A DNA stretch of 64,000 nt from an uncultured Sediminibacterium sp. Lineage in GTDB: Bacteria; Bacteroidota; Bacteroidia; Chitinophagales; Chitinophagaceae. A model generated the notes under the pieces. It saw only the letters and a program-made list of their open reading frames with translations, was not told where the DNA came from and made no database searches. Positions 7,279 through 16,801 of this stretch are shown here, in pieces (the stretch's first letter is position 1; each line of letters starts with the position of its first letter). A program made the translations under genes and the position numbers. The DNA lies in contig NZ_CAMLMJ010000006.1 in NCBI RefSeq assembly GCF_946481145.1, positions 1-64,000 on the forward strand, in the 5' to 3' direction.

Positions 7279-9954
7279 ATGCAGTTAAAACTAATGCAAT
7301 TACAGACTATCAAAATAATTGGATTCTATATTCTCTGTATGACTGTCAATTATTTGCATGCTCAGGTTTCCTTGAACGGTAAGGTAACTGATAGCCTTGG
7401 AAAACCTGTGCAGTCGGTATCCATTACACTTAAAAAATCAAATGGTATCGTATTAACTTTTGCGATAACGAATAATATGGGTTTCTATCAAATACAATAT
7501 AACGGCCCATTTATAAAAGATAGTTTGATAATTGAAGCTAATGCTATCGGCTTTAAAAGGCAGAATTTTCCACTTATTGCAGCTAAGCAAACAATCCACT
7601 TCAAATTATTTGAATCAAGTACGGAGTTGCCAAATGTAACAGTGAAAACAGATCCCTTAAGAAAGGATAATGATACGCTCACTTATAATGTAGGAATATT
7701 TAGTACTAAGCAGGACCGGACAATAGGAGATGTGATAAAAAAATTACCTGGAGTTGAGGTGGCGGATAATGGGCAGATTTCTTATGGAGGTAAACCCATT
7801 AATCGTTTTTATATTGATGGAGATAATCTGTTGGACGGTAGATATAACATAGCTACCAAGGGAATTCCTAATGATGCAGTATCAAAAGTTCAGATTCTGG
7901 AAAATCACCAACCAGTTAATGTGTTGAAAGATGTAAAAAGTGATGCGGCTGCAGCAATGAATATTGTATTAAAGGATAAGGCAAGGCTAAAGATTATTGG
8001 AACTGGCGATGCTGCTTTTGGTACACCAAGTGTATATAATGTTACGGTAAATTCGATGTTATTCAGGAAGAAGATAAAATTTATCAACTATGTAAAAACG
8101 AATAATATTGGTATTGATATTAGTGATGAAACGATTAACCATTTTGGAGGCAATGATGGACAACCTGTAAATCTTGTTAGTGTAAGCCCAGAGTCACCGG
8201 ATCTTATTAAGAAAAGATACCTGTTTAATAATGCTTGGCTTATTAATGTTAATGATTTGGTGAATCTAAAGAATGAGTATCAGTTACGTATTAATACTTT
8301 TTATTTGTTGGACAGACAATTTCAAAATGCTCAGTTCAATTCAACCTTTTTTTTGCCGAATGATACAATTCGATTTTTTGAAAAACACCAAACACATACT
8401 GTTACTAACTCCTTCAATATACAGTTTACGCTTACGGCAAATAAAAAAAAATATTTCCTGAATAATGTAACTACGTTAGAGAATAATCCAAGTACAGTAT
8501 TAGCCAGTTTACAGGCAACAACAAGTAATAATATCACACAATATCTTAGTGGGACAGTTACCAATATTTCGAACAGAACAAATTTTATTAAGAAGTTTTC
8601 GGGTGGTAAGATATTAGAAGGAGCCTCTTCTTTTAGGATTATACAAAATCCAACAACTTTTACTGTTGAACCAGGGTTATATGCGGCAATGTTCAATAAT
8701 AATAGTCCTTATGCCGGATTAATTCAGCAGGCAGTTGTTCCAACTTTTGTTACAGACAATTATATTGTTTTTAGTAAGATATGGCCCAGATTTCAAATGC
8801 ACAACAGGACCGGATTGTATTTTCAAGATCAACAAGTAAACAGTTCTCTTGAATCTCAGCAACTGAGTGGGGCCAGGGCTTTGGTGGCGGATAGTTTTAT
8901 TAATCGATTTAACTGGGCTCGAACGCGTGCTTATATACAAACTGAGGCTACGTATAATAGTGGACCTATTACTATCACGGCAAATATTCCTTTTACTTAT
9001 CAGGATACGAAATACACGGGTCGATTGTTAAGTCATCAAATGGGTAATTTACTGCTTACTCCAAGTATCAATGTAAAATTTATGAGCGGAAATGAAAAGT
9101 CCATAAACCTTAACTACAAGTATGATAATATTTATGGGGATATTAGCCAGACCTATGATGGTTACATTATGAAAGGGTATCGAAATTTTTTCAGTAATGG
9201 AACATTACTAAACGAATCCAAACTACATTCAATAAACTTGTCCTATACCTTTAAAAACACTTTGAAGATATTCTTTTTTTCTGCTGGTGGTGGGTATACC
9301 AAAAATGAGAGTAACACTATAAATGACACGAGGCTAAGTTCGATTATGCAGCAATCAAAGTTGATCCAGTTGGTCAATATCTTAGAAAACTTCAATGCAT
9401 ACCTCAATTTGAGTAAATACATTTTCCCTTTAAGGACCACTTTTAGTGGAAAACTATCATGGCAGCGGACACTCGGCAATTTATTGCAAAATGATGCACT
9501 TCTCAAGATTCAGGTCAATTCAAATACTTATGGTGCAACCATCAATTCAAAGCTAAGTTCATGGTTTAATATAAGTTATAGTTCCACTTATACCAAATTT
9601 GGAAGCCGGCAAATGGATAAGATGCCAATAAACCAGTCTGGTTCACCTGCAGTTAAGAGATGGCAGCATGAGTTTAATGCTAATTTTTCAATCAGTAATG
9701 ATTTTTATTTCAAGATTGGAGGTGATAGTTATCAATATATTGTAGCCGGTTCACAGCAAAACAACTATACTTTTGTGGATGCTGCTTTCAGTTATAAACT
9801 GAATAAGTTGAAAACAGACATTGAATTATCGTTAACCAATCTTGCAAATATTGATACATACGGGACCGCTTTATTGTCTTCCAACAGTATTGTAGAAAGT
9901 AGCTATCCTATCAGACCAAGGATGGCGTTATTAAAATTTTATTTCAAATTTTAG
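7279..9954 (+). CDS. TonB-dependent-type outer membrane receptor with CarboxypepD_reg-like N-terminus
   Basis: 891 aa. A signal peptide ends near HAQ-VSL. An N-terminal carboxypeptidase-like regulatory domain follows (about 30-115: NGKVTDSLGKPV, TNNMGFYQI), then a plug-like region (about 120-230: IGDVIKKLPGVEV, YIDGDNL). A long beta-barrel rich in alternating aromatic/polar strands ends in Phe (KFYFKF). This is the branch of receptor-like barrels found with GLPGLI proteins; an energised TonB box is not obvious. It lies between the two peptide cassettes and is the only receptor here, so it may serve both. An alternative start is ATG 7294. Confidence 0.85.
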   Translation: MQLKLMQLQTIKIIGFYILCMTVNYLHAQVSLNGKVTDSLGKPVQSVSITLKKSNGIVLTFAITNNMGFYQIQYNGPFIKDSLIIEANAIGFKRQNFPLIAAKQTIHFKLFESSTELPNVTVKTDPLRKDNDTLTYNVGIFSTKQDRTIGDVIKKLPGVEVADNGQISYGGKPINRFYIDGDNLLDGRYNIATKGIPNDAVSKVQILENHQPVNVLKDVKSDAAAAMNIVLKDKARLKIIGTGDAAFGTPSVYNVTVNSMLFRKKIKFINYVKTNNIGIDISDETINHFGGNDGQPVNLVSVSPESPDLIKKRYLFNNAWLINVNDLVNLKNEYQLRINTFYLLDRQFQNAQFNSTFFLPNDTIRFFEKHQTHTVTNSFNIQFTLTANKKKYFLNNVTTLENNPSTVLASLQATTSNNITQYLSGTVTNISNRTNFIKKFSGGKILEGASSFRIIQNPTTFTVEPGLYAAMFNNNSPYAGLIQQAVVPTFVTDNYIVFSKIWPRFQMHNRTGLYFQDQQVNSSLESQQLSGARALVADSFINRFNWARTRAYIQTEATYNSGPITITANIPFTYQDTKYTGRLLSHQMGNLLLTPSINVKFMSGNEKSINLNYKYDNIYGDISQTYDGYIMKGYRNFFSNGTLLNESKLHSINLSYTFKNTLKIFFFSAGGGYTKNESNTINDTRLSSIMQQSKLIQLVNILENFNAYLNLSKYIFPLRTTFSGKLSWQRTLGNLLQNDALLKIQVNSNTYGATINSKLSSWFNISYSSTYTKFGSRQMDKMPINQSGSPAVKRWQHEFNANFSISNDFYFKIGGDSYQYIVAGSQQNNYTFVDAAFSYKLNKLKTDIELSLTNLANIDTYGTALLSSNSIVESSYPIRPRMALLKFYFKF

Positions 9955-9961
9955 GTAAAAC

Positions 9962-10189
9962 TTAGTCTGGTCTCCAATTCTACTCTCTCTTTTCTTCAAT
10001 GTAACTGGTCTTGAATATACAGAAATTGAAGCTTTATTTTTTATTTCAAGAAAAACGGTTGATAATTTATTTAGGTGTGTAGAGAAAAAGATGGGTGATC
10101 ATGATATACACAATCTCACTTTACTTTGTATTAGAATGAGACTTGACAAATTTTTAACTGCAAAATCAGTCAGAGCTAAAAGTGCTTAA
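9962..10189 (+). pseudogene. 3' remnant of a LuxR-type regulator paralogue
   Basis: Translating 9962-10189 gives an open segment that matches the C-terminal HTH of the regulator at 3283 almost residue for residue (TGLEYTEIEALFFISRKTV; HNLTLLCIRMRL). There is no receiver domain and no start. The 5' half has been lost. Its position directly before GLPGLI copy B mirrors the intact regulator before copy A, so it marks the start of the second duplication unit. Confidence 0.85.
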
Positions 10190-10218
10190 AATGTTTTTTG
10201 CCATTAAATCAATTAGAT

Positions 10219-11049
10219 ATGTATAAAATAACACTCTGTATTTTCCTCACTTTATTTTCAGTAAATTATGTTAATAGTCAGGATAAAATTAGTTTACTAC
10301 TCGAATTTCGTATGGTTCATGTTGTAGATACCACACAACGATCAAATCCTCGAATAACACCTTGTATGTTACTTGCTGGTTCCCGGATGTCTTCCTATGA
10401 TGACTATTATAGATCCTTACGATATTTAGGGTTTTCTGGTATAGCTATTGACAGAGTGTATGAGGATCCATACGATATTCAGGATGCGGTAGCCGGAATA
10501 ACTATTGATCAAATTTTTATTGATATTTCAAAACAGGAACTAATAACAGGAGTTTATTTATCTGATAATTTGTTTGCAATAAAAGAACCTTTGCCGATAT
10601 TAAAATGGACAATACAACCCCTTAAGAAAAGAATTCTTAAACATGAATGCCAAATGGCGACCACATCTTTTAAAGGTCGATTTTATACAGCATGGTTTGC
10701 TACAGATATCCCAATTAGTGCAGGCCCATGGAAGTTAAATGGATTGCCAGGAATTATTCTTGCAGCAAATGACGACAAAAATGAAATTTCATTCACTTGT
10801 ACAAAAATAGCTGTACCGGAAAAGAGTGCTCCAACTTTAGTTTTTCCCAAAAAAGTGACATTTGTAAGTTTAGAAAATTTGGAGAAAACAAAGAAAGCTT
10901 TAGCGGACGATCCAAAGGCAAAGATTGGAATGTCAGATTCCAGAAGAAAATTTGTGGTAGTAACAGCTTCGCCAACAAGTGCTGCAGCTATGCAGTATGG
11001 GACTAAACAGAAACCTCGTCTTTTTAATAATCCAATAGAAAAGAATTAG
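10219..11049 (+). CDS. GLPGLI family secreted protein, cassette copy B
   Basis: 276 aa from ATG 10219. The frame is also open from a TTG at 10198, but alignment with copy A (MYKKFL / MYKITL) picks 10219. It has a signal peptide, then the same domain as copy A including LAGSRMSSYDDYY and the signature WKLNGLPGIILA. Divergence from copy A is concentrated in the last 60 residues. Function of the family is unknown. Confidence 0.88.
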   Translation: MYKITLCIFLTLFSVNYVNSQDKISLLLEFRMVHVVDTTQRSNPRITPCMLLAGSRMSSYDDYYRSLRYLGFSGIAIDRVYEDPYDIQDAVAGITIDQIFIDISKQELITGVYLSDNLFAIKEPLPILKWTIQPLKKRILKHECQMATTSFKGRFYTAWFATDIPISAGPWKLNGLPGIILAANDDKNEISFTCTKIAVPEKSAPTLVFPKKVTFVSLENLEKTKKALADDPKAKIGMSDSRRKFVVVTASPTSAAAMQYGTKQKPRLFNNPIEKN

Positions 11050-11146
11050 GCTTGCGAATTTTTTATGAATTTAAATATTGTCTATGAAAGCCTCGGATGT
11101 ATATTAGTATGGTTTAGATATATAATAAATAATATTAATTCAATTT

Positions 11147-11172
11147 ATAAATAGGGGATATCACCTATTTAT
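11147..11172 (+). promoter_or_regulatory. Hairpin ahead of peptide gene B
   Basis: 9-base perfect arms (ATAAATAGG / CCTATTTAT) with an 8-base loop, 51 bases before the peptide start. It is the counterpart of the hairpins before peptide A. Confidence 0.45.
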
Positions 11173-11223
11173 CGAATAAAATATTATATCTAATATTAAA
11201 AATCATTAATCAAAATGAAAGTT

Positions 11224-11448
11224 ATGAAAAAGAATCAACAATCAAAATCATTGGTTAAAATCCTTTTATCTTCTTTTTTTGTATTGCTATTATCTTCTTT
11301 TGACGTGCCAGATCCATGTAAGCCGACTGATGACGAAGTACGCGGGTATTGTGAGTATAGCTCCTATCAGACTTGTATTATGACTCATGCAGAAGGCAAA
11401 TGTGAGGGACAAGCGTATTCCTATGAATACAATAGGAAAAAATTATAG
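11224..11448 (+). CDS. Small secreted four-cysteine peptide, cassette copy B
   Basis: 74 aa from ATG 11224, chosen because MKKNQQ aligns with MKKNQR of copy A. An in-frame ATG at 11215 is possible. Signal sequence, then four cysteines with the identical C-x10-C-x7-C-x8-C spacing and conserved DPCKPTDD and CEYSS segments. The loop between Cys3 and Cys4 and the tail differ from copy A, so the two peptides may differ in target or partner. Confidence 0.7.
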   Translation: MKKNQQSKSLVKILLSSFFVLLLSSFDVPDPCKPTDDEVRGYCEYSSYQTCIMTHAEGKCEGQAYSYEYNRKKL

Positions 11449-11467
11449 CAAGTTAATTTAAATAGAA

Positions 11468-11498
11468 TGCGGTTCGTAAAATCGAATCGCATTTTTAT
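11468..11498 (+). terminator. Intrinsic terminator after peptide gene B
   Basis: Arms ATGCGGTTCG (11468-11477) and CGAATCGCAT (11484-11493) pair with one G-T wobble, loop of 6, followed by five T. Same place as the terminator of copy A, but different sequence. Confidence 0.75.
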
Positions 11499-11624
11499 TT
11501 ATTAAAATCATTCCTAATTGCTGAATAGGTTCATTATGTATTAAATAAATGGATATGATAGATGTATAATCTTTTTTAAATAAAGTATCGTATATAAATA
11601 ACACATTCTAATAGATATCAAGAG

Positions 11625-12734
11625 ATGAATTATATTTTCTACTTTCTAATTTTCTTCCTATCAGCTTGTAATAGCACAAATAGTTTCAAGAAAAATAACT
11701 CCACTTTTACAAAAAACGATTTTAGCAAAGTTGTAGATCTGCAAGGAAAGAAATTCAATTTGCCAAATATTGAAAGGCCGGTTAGATTAACTCTATTGGC
11801 TGACAAAGGCGTTTTAATGTGTTTCGAAGCCGCAAGAAAATCACAGAAAAAGTGGCTTCATTTTTATAGTCTTGATTCGATTAAATTAATTAGATCGGTA
11901 ATAAATAATGGACCGAATGAAGGTGAATTATTAAGTGCGTTTCAACTTCAATATGACAAACGTAATGGAGGCGAAATTTATATTACTGATGTTGTAAAAC
12001 AGCAAATAATTGTATATAAGGCAGATTCCCTAATTGCTGGAAATGAAACTCCATTTAAAATTTTAGGTCGTCTTTTTGATGTGAATCAAGCACCTACTTT
12101 TGATATTAAAAAAGATAGATTGGTAAGAACTATAGTTACTGATAGCTCTTATAATCTTATAGATACGCGAGTAAGTCAGTCGAATTATTCTCAAATGTTA
12201 TTCAATAAATACCGAAGTGATCTCTCTGTGAGGGATAGTTTTGGGTATTACCCTAAAACAGAGCAGAATACATTACCGAATATGATTGGTCAAGTGCTAG
12301 ATGGTTGTATAGGTTTATCAACTGATATAAGATACCTAGTGTATAGTAGTCTTACTACGGATTATTTATCCGTATATGATACATCTGGTAAAATAATTGC
12401 ATCTGCAATCGGTCCTGGTGATTTTGATGTTAGTTATAAGAAAGAAAGAATCGGTAGTGCGGAAAGGGTTGTTCCTATGTCAATTCACAAAGGGTATCTA
12501 GGAAGTGCAGAAATAAACGACGGTTTTGTATATGCATTATATGATGGCAAAGATAGTAGAAATAATGATGAACATACTTCAGAACTATTCCAGTTTAGTA
12601 TTCAATTACATCCTGAGATAAGATATAAGCTTAAGATACCTGTATTTGATTTTGAAATAGATTGGAATACTGGTCGGTTGTATGGGTTAAGAAAAGAAGG
12701 TTTAATATCTCAATTGGTTATCTATAAATTATGA
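11625..12734 (+). CDS. BF3164-like lipoprotein (predicted beta-propeller), copy B
   Basis: 369 aa, lipobox LSAC with the lipidated Cys at about residue 15, then a propeller-type domain collinear with copy A (GGEIYITDVVKQQI, TTDYLSVYDTSGK, FDFEIDW). Both copies are full length and show mainly conservative changes, so copy B still looks functional even though its CxxC partner is broken. The stop codon overlaps the ATG of that pseudogene, as in copy A. Confidence 0.82.
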   Translation: MNYIFYFLIFFLSACNSTNSFKKNNSTFTKNDFSKVVDLQGKKFNLPNIERPVRLTLLADKGVLMCFEAARKSQKKWLHFYSLDSIKLIRSVINNGPNEGELLSAFQLQYDKRNGGEIYITDVVKQQIIVYKADSLIAGNETPFKILGRLFDVNQAPTFDIKKDRLVRTIVTDSSYNLIDTRVSQSNYSQMLFNKYRSDLSVRDSFGYYPKTEQNTLPNMIGQVLDGCIGLSTDIRYLVYSSLTTDYLSVYDTSGKIIASAIGPGDFDVSYKKERIGSAERVVPMSIHKGYLGSAEINDGFVYALYDGKDSRNNDEHTSELFQFSIQLHPEIRYKLKIPVFDFEIDWNTGRLYGLRKEGLISQLVIYKL

Positions 12735-12960
12735 GCAAAATTAATGGTTGGCCCCTGATTTTTTTTTGTATTAATAGTTCAAGTGAATGTTCATTATGCT
12801 GTCGATCACGTACATAGCAAAAAATATCTGGTAAGGAATTTTCTGCTATAAAGATGTCATGTAAAAAATTGGTATACCCGAAAAGTTTATATTATTTAAA
12901 TGGCGTCTGTGTTTACTGTTTGGCAAAAGCGAAAAATTTTGATGATATATTATCAATAAT
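12731..12960 (+). pseudogene. Decayed CxxC lipoprotein, cassette copy B
   Basis: ATG 12731 overlaps the propeller stop exactly as in copy A, but the frame stops after about 20 residues. Further on, an open segment reads LYYLNGVCVYCLAKAKNFDD, which matches LYYLDGDCSLCLAKAKDFDE of the intact gene and keeps a CxxC motif. The 3' third is missing. Confidence 0.8.
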
Positions 12961-12980
12961 AAAAGTGTATAAGATCAACT

Positions 12981-13073
12981 GTAAAGTTAGCCGAACTGTG
13001 CGATGAAGAACCTGATGGCAATAAAGTTTTAACGCCTGAAGCGAAACGGGAGACTGTGCAATATTTGATGTAA
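12981..13073 (+). pseudogene. Short open fragment of unknown origin
   Basis: The frame from 12981 reads VKLAELCDEEPDG...LTPEAKRETVQYLM and ends at TAA 13073. The LTPEAKRE...YL end is reminiscent of the junction region of IS3-type orfB proteins, but the fragment is too short to assign. It follows the decayed CxxC gene and may mark a deletion breakpoint. Confidence 0.25.
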
Positions 13074-13214
13074 TCACTTTTTAGTTTTATGGAGGAGGAT
13101 TAAATAACCTGTGTCCATTTACCTTAAATCTTAGAACTTTCAACTAAAATAAAAGAAAGTAGGACTTACTCAAAAGTGAACTCCCATGATAAGGAGGCGA
13201 AATTGATAGCATTA

Positions 13215-16139
13215 TCACGTATTTGTATAACTCCTGTTTCGATATGCGACTTTTTCTAACCATCGGACTTCCAAACTAAATACTCCGAAGTCTTCCACTA
13301 CTCGCCCCTTTAGTTTGTAGAAGCCGCTTGTGTGGAGGGGGTGGCGTTTGGCGGTGGTGGGGAAGTGGACGGTGTCGATCCAATTGAGGTGGCTATCCAC
13401 AAAGGTACCGAAGAACATGGTGTCGGCGTTTTTGGTGATGATGTGTTTGCGGGCGATGAAATAGGCCAACATCGTAATCGTCTTTCCCTTATGGTTGGGC
13501 ATTTCGCGGGCGGGGGTGAAGTCTGACGGGTTGGCGTCGGCAAGGGCGAAAGGGTTGGTGGTGCAGAAGCCCATGATTTCCATCTGGTCGTATAAATCAT
13601 CAATCGGGTCGTCGGTGAGTTCGGGGAGTTCGAAGTTTAAAGACAGTGGTTCGTCGAACATGACGGGGCCGTGGGTGACGGTGATTTTCTTTTGTAGGAA
13701 GTTGGCTTCCCAGAGCAATGTTTTCTTTGATTTGCCGGTGAAGCGGAAGGCGCCGATGCGGATCAGGATGTTCAATTGTTCAAGGCCGGGTTGGAGGCGT
13801 TCGATAAAGTCCGTGAGATTTTTGTAATGGCCATTGATTTCACGGTTCAAAGTGATTTCCTGGATCAGGCAATCCTGCAATGACTTGATATGGATAAAGC
13901 CGGTATATACTTTTTGGTTGTGTATTGTTGTTAAAACTTCACTGTGGTTTACGCAAGGCAGTTCAATATCGCCACCGCATTTTAAGAGTTCTAGGAAATA
14001 CAATTCACGGGAATAGAAGCCGCCGAAATTATTAATCACTGCCACCATGAATTCCTGTGGGTAATAGGTCTTCAGGTAGAGGCTCATGTAGGATTCTACG
14101 GCAAAGGATGCGGAGTGTGCCTTGTTGAAACTATAACCGGCAAAGGATTCCATTTGTCTCCAGACTTCTGCGACTTCTTCCGGGTTGCGGCCGAGGGCAA
14201 TGGAAGATTGGAAGAACTCTTGCTTGATTTCACGGAACTTGTTGTGGGAGCGGTACTTGCCACTCATGGCCCGGCGAAGGATGTCGGCTTTTCCAAGGGA
14301 GAGTCCGCCGTAATAGTGGGCGATCTTGATTACATCTTCCTGGAATACCATTACGCCAAAGGTTTCGGAGAGGTGTTCTTTGAAGAGTGGGTGTATGTAT
14401 TCGACGAGGGCCGGGTTGTGGAAGCGTTCGATGTAAGCACGCATCATGCCTGACTGGGCGACGCCGGGACGTATGATGGAGGAGGCGGCTACGAGGGTGA
14501 GGTAATCATCGCAGCGGAGTTTTTTTAGGAGCTGGCGCATGGCCGGGGACTCGATGTAAAAGCAACCGATGGTGTTGGCTTCACGGATATGCTTTTTGAT
14601 GTTCTCGTCGCAAAAGAATTTTTTCGTGTCGTGAATGTCGATGTGTTTACCATGGTGCTGTTGAATCAATTCGAGTGTGCTTCGGATATGACCGAGGCCA
14701 CGCTGGGAGAGGACGTCGAATTTATTCAGGCCGATTTCTTCTGCCGTGAACATGTCCATCAGTGCTGTTTGAAAACCTTTGGGAGGCATGAACATTGACG
14801 TGTATGCATTGATGGGCTTATCCGATATCAGCACGCCACAGGGGTGTATGGATGGATTATAGGGGAAGCCGCGCATCATTTCACCGTAGCGTTTTATTTT
14901 GCGGGTAGTGGTACAAACAGCTTTATAATCCCGTTGAAAAGATTTGATTTCTTCATCCGGCAGGCCGTATACTTTCCCGAGCTGGCGAATGATAGAGTCC
15001 GTTTTAAAAGTGGGACATGTCCCCAATAATGCCACATATTTTTTTCCATAGCGTTTGAAGAGGTAGTCCATCACTTCATCGCGATCTGTCCAGGAAAAGT
15101 CGATGTCAAAATCCGGTGGAGATGTACGTTCCGGATTTAAGAAGCGCTCGAAATACAAGTTCAGTTCCATCGGATCAACGTCTGTGATGCCAAGGCAATA
15201 AGCAACGATGGAGTTGGCGCCGCTCCCACGTCCCACATGGTAGAATCCCTGTTCATTGGCAAAGCGCACCATGTCATGATTAATCAGGAAATAAGTGGTG
15301 AAACCTAAATCATTGATGACTTTTAATTCGTAGTCTAGCCGCTCTGCCGCTTTTTTATTGCGTTTGCCGTAACGACGGATAAGACCAGATCGCGCTAGTT
15401 TATCCAGTAAAATGAAATCATCTTCTTTTGAGCCGCCGAATATCTGTCGGGTTTTGTCGACTTCAAAATCCATTTCAATATAACATACATCCAGGAGTTT
15501 GTATGTATTGGTAACAAGAGTAGGGTGGTGCCTGCATTGCGCCAATAGTTTTGTGGGGCTTACAAATACGTCTTCTCTGTTGCAACAAGTTTTTGGGTCC
15601 AGTTGTGAAAGCAGGATGTTCTGATCAATAGCCCTTAATAAGCAATGCAGGTAAAAATGTTCTTTGTTCTCTACCACCACCGGCTGATGAATAACATGAT
15701 GCTCAGTAGGAGTGAAGTTGTACAAGGATTTTAGTTCATAAGGTTTGATGCCGATACGTTCGTTGGCCCTTAGTTTCAAAAGATCTTTAGACTCATGCGG
15801 GTAGATGACAAAGACATCGTCGATTGCGTTCGGGTCAGGGGGGAAATCTGTTTTATTGATCAGTTGATTTGATAAAAAAGTATTTAACCATTGAAGGCCC
15901 TGGTTATTTTTTGCAAGTAACAGGTATAGGTGTTCGTATTTGTTTCGAATGTCAACACCGAGTACTGGTTTGATACTCGCTTCATGACAAAGTTTTACGA
16001 ATTCCCAATGATCGTAGGTGGAGTTGATGTTGCATAATGTAAGTGTTGTAATGCCATGTTCAACAGCCGCTTTTATGAGGTCTGCAGTGGAGTAGGTGCC
16101 GAAACAGAAGGAATAGAATGTTTTGGAGTCTAAGTACAT
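13215..16139 (-). CDS. dnaE: DnaE-type DNA polymerase III alpha subunit, non-replicative (DnaE2/ImuC-like), copy 1
   Basis: 974 aa, shorter than a replicative alpha subunit. An N-terminal PHP-like domain begins MYLDSKTFYSFCFGTYS. The metal-binding HxH of active PHP domains is replaced, so proofreading from this domain is unlikely. The polymerase catalytic PDFDIDF motif lies near residue 340 and is intact, as are VGRGSGANS and GYSFNKAHS. It resembles the error-prone DnaE polymerases that act with a Y-family polymerase in translesion synthesis. It is mostly identical to copy 2 at 43030-45951 in the same orientation. An operator-like inverted repeat lies 30 bp before its ATG. Confidence 0.9.
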   Translation of the reverse strand: MYLDSKTFYSFCFGTYSTADLIKAAVEHGITTLTLCNINSTYDHWEFVKLCHEASIKPVLGVDIRNKYEHLYLLLAKNNQGLQWLNTFLSNQLINKTDFPPDPNAIDDVFVIYPHESKDLLKLRANERIGIKPYELKSLYNFTPTEHHVIHQPVVVENKEHFYLHCLLRAIDQNILLSQLDPKTCCNREDVFVSPTKLLAQCRHHPTLVTNTYKLLDVCYIEMDFEVDKTRQIFGGSKEDDFILLDKLARSGLIRRYGKRNKKAAERLDYELKVINDLGFTTYFLINHDMVRFANEQGFYHVGRGSGANSIVAYCLGITDVDPMELNLYFERFLNPERTSPPDFDIDFSWTDRDEVMDYLFKRYGKKYVALLGTCPTFKTDSIIRQLGKVYGLPDEEIKSFQRDYKAVCTTTRKIKRYGEMMRGFPYNPSIHPCGVLISDKPINAYTSMFMPPKGFQTALMDMFTAEEIGLNKFDVLSQRGLGHIRSTLELIQQHHGKHIDIHDTKKFFCDENIKKHIREANTIGCFYIESPAMRQLLKKLRCDDYLTLVAASSIIRPGVAQSGMMRAYIERFHNPALVEYIHPLFKEHLSETFGVMVFQEDVIKIAHYYGGLSLGKADILRRAMSGKYRSHNKFREIKQEFFQSSIALGRNPEEVAEVWRQMESFAGYSFNKAHSASFAVESYMSLYLKTYYPQEFMVAVINNFGGFYSRELYFLELLKCGGDIELPCVNHSEVLTTIHNQKVYTGFIHIKSLQDCLIQEITLNREINGHYKNLTDFIERLQPGLEQLNILIRIGAFRFTGKSKKTLLWEANFLQKKITVTHGPVMFDEPLSLNFELPELTDDPIDDLYDQMEIMGFCTTNPFALADANPSDFTPAREMPNHKGKTITMLAYFIARKHIITKNADTMFFGTFVDSHLNWIDTVHFPTTAKRHPLHTSGFYKLKGRVVEDFGVFSLEVRWLEKVAYRNRSYTNT

Positions 16140-16168
16140 TGATTACTAACCTTATCTACGGCGAGATT

Positions 16169-16183
16169 ACTAAATAATTTAGC
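16169..16183. promoter_or_regulatory. ACTAAA-N3-TTTAGc operator upstream of dnaE copy 1
   Basis: ACTAAA, TAA, TTTAGC: one mismatch from the perfect core found at the other three sites. Distance from the core to the dnaE ATG is 30 bp, identical to copy 2. Confidence 0.65.
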
Positions 16184-16261
16184 AAAATACTAATCTTATT
16201 TTTCTTACTTGACAATCAACGAATTACAAAACATGATAAAATATGTAGATCGTAATATGAA

Positions 16262-16400
16262 TCAATGCCCGCAGGTTTTTATCTCTTCCTGCTCCGTAGG
16301 GTGGGCATAAAACGATAAGTTCTACGAATGGTCTCCCGAGGTACTAAGCGACGTTGTGCGACACACAGCTAGGGTGTATTATTTATTTTTTGAATTACCT
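16262..16400 (+). ncRNA. Possible structured small RNA, 6S-like
   Basis: This gene-free stretch is richer in G+C than its flanks and can fold. TGCCC pairs with GGGCA around an inner GCAGG / CCTGC stem, and ACAC / GTGT stems lie near the 3' end before a T-rich run. The segment GGTCTCCCGAGGTACTAAGC, followed by GACG and GACACA, recalls the conserved 3' half of bacterial 6S RNA (CCGAGAAGC, CTGCGACGACACA). Strand is inferred from that resemblance and the T-rich end. It needs a covariance search to be accepted. Confidence 0.35.
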
Positions 16401-16523
16401 ATTCGTTAATGAATAGACGTGAGTAATATTTAATTATTATTTAGCCTTTGGGGCTAATCTTTCCATTCGTTTACACTATTAGTAAAGAATATTCTTAAAT
16501 TGAAATATTCTCTTTGAAAAATA

Positions 16524-16554
16524 AAAAAGCTGTTTATTGAATAAACAGCTTTTT
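16524..16554. terminator. Terminator of the tRNA-Leu remnant
   Basis: Perfect 14-base arms AAAAAGCTGTTTAT / ATAAACAGCTTTTT with a 3-base loop, immediately next to the tRNA 3' end. On the minus strand it follows the tRNA and ends in a U-run. Confidence 0.85.
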
Positions 16555-16555
16555 G

Positions 16556-16608
16556 TGCCCAGAACAGGAATCGAACCTGCACTACCTTGCGATAACCAGA
16601 TTTTGAGC
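16556..16608 (-). tRNA. 3' fragment of tRNA-Leu(CAA), left attachment site of the element
   Basis: On the minus strand this reads from the anticodon loop (CTCAAAA, anticodon CAA) through a long variable arm (TATC-GCAA-GGTA) and the T-arm (GGTTCGATTCC) to the acceptor end TCTGGGC-A. The 5' half of a tRNA is absent: beyond the anticodon the sequence is unrelated. Such a 3' duplicate is what tyrosine recombinases leave when an element integrates into a tRNA gene. The integrase gene starts 194 bp away. The complete tRNA should lie at the far (right) end, which is not in this window. Confidence 0.8.
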
Positions 16609-16801
16609 GAATTTCTTGCCTTTCTCTCACTTTCTCTTATCATCTCTTACTTACTCTTAGTGACTGGTTTTCAACGACTTTATGCTATCGCGGTTATTTT
16701 TGTTTTCCGTGAAAATTGCCGGTTTACCCTCGGTTTACCTGCAAATCACCTGCAAATTTTTGATGTGAAAATGATAGGATGAAAACGAAAAAACAAAAGT
16801 T

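Noticed and set aside
13310..15029. Several frames antisense to or overlapping dnaE copy 1
   Set aside because: Shadows of a high-confidence gene. The same shadows reappear at 43.1-43.7 kb in copy 2 and have low-complexity composition.
16537..16782. 81-codon frame reading VPRTGIEPALPC
   Set aside because: It is translation across the tRNA-Leu remnant; such frames are classic false ORFs.
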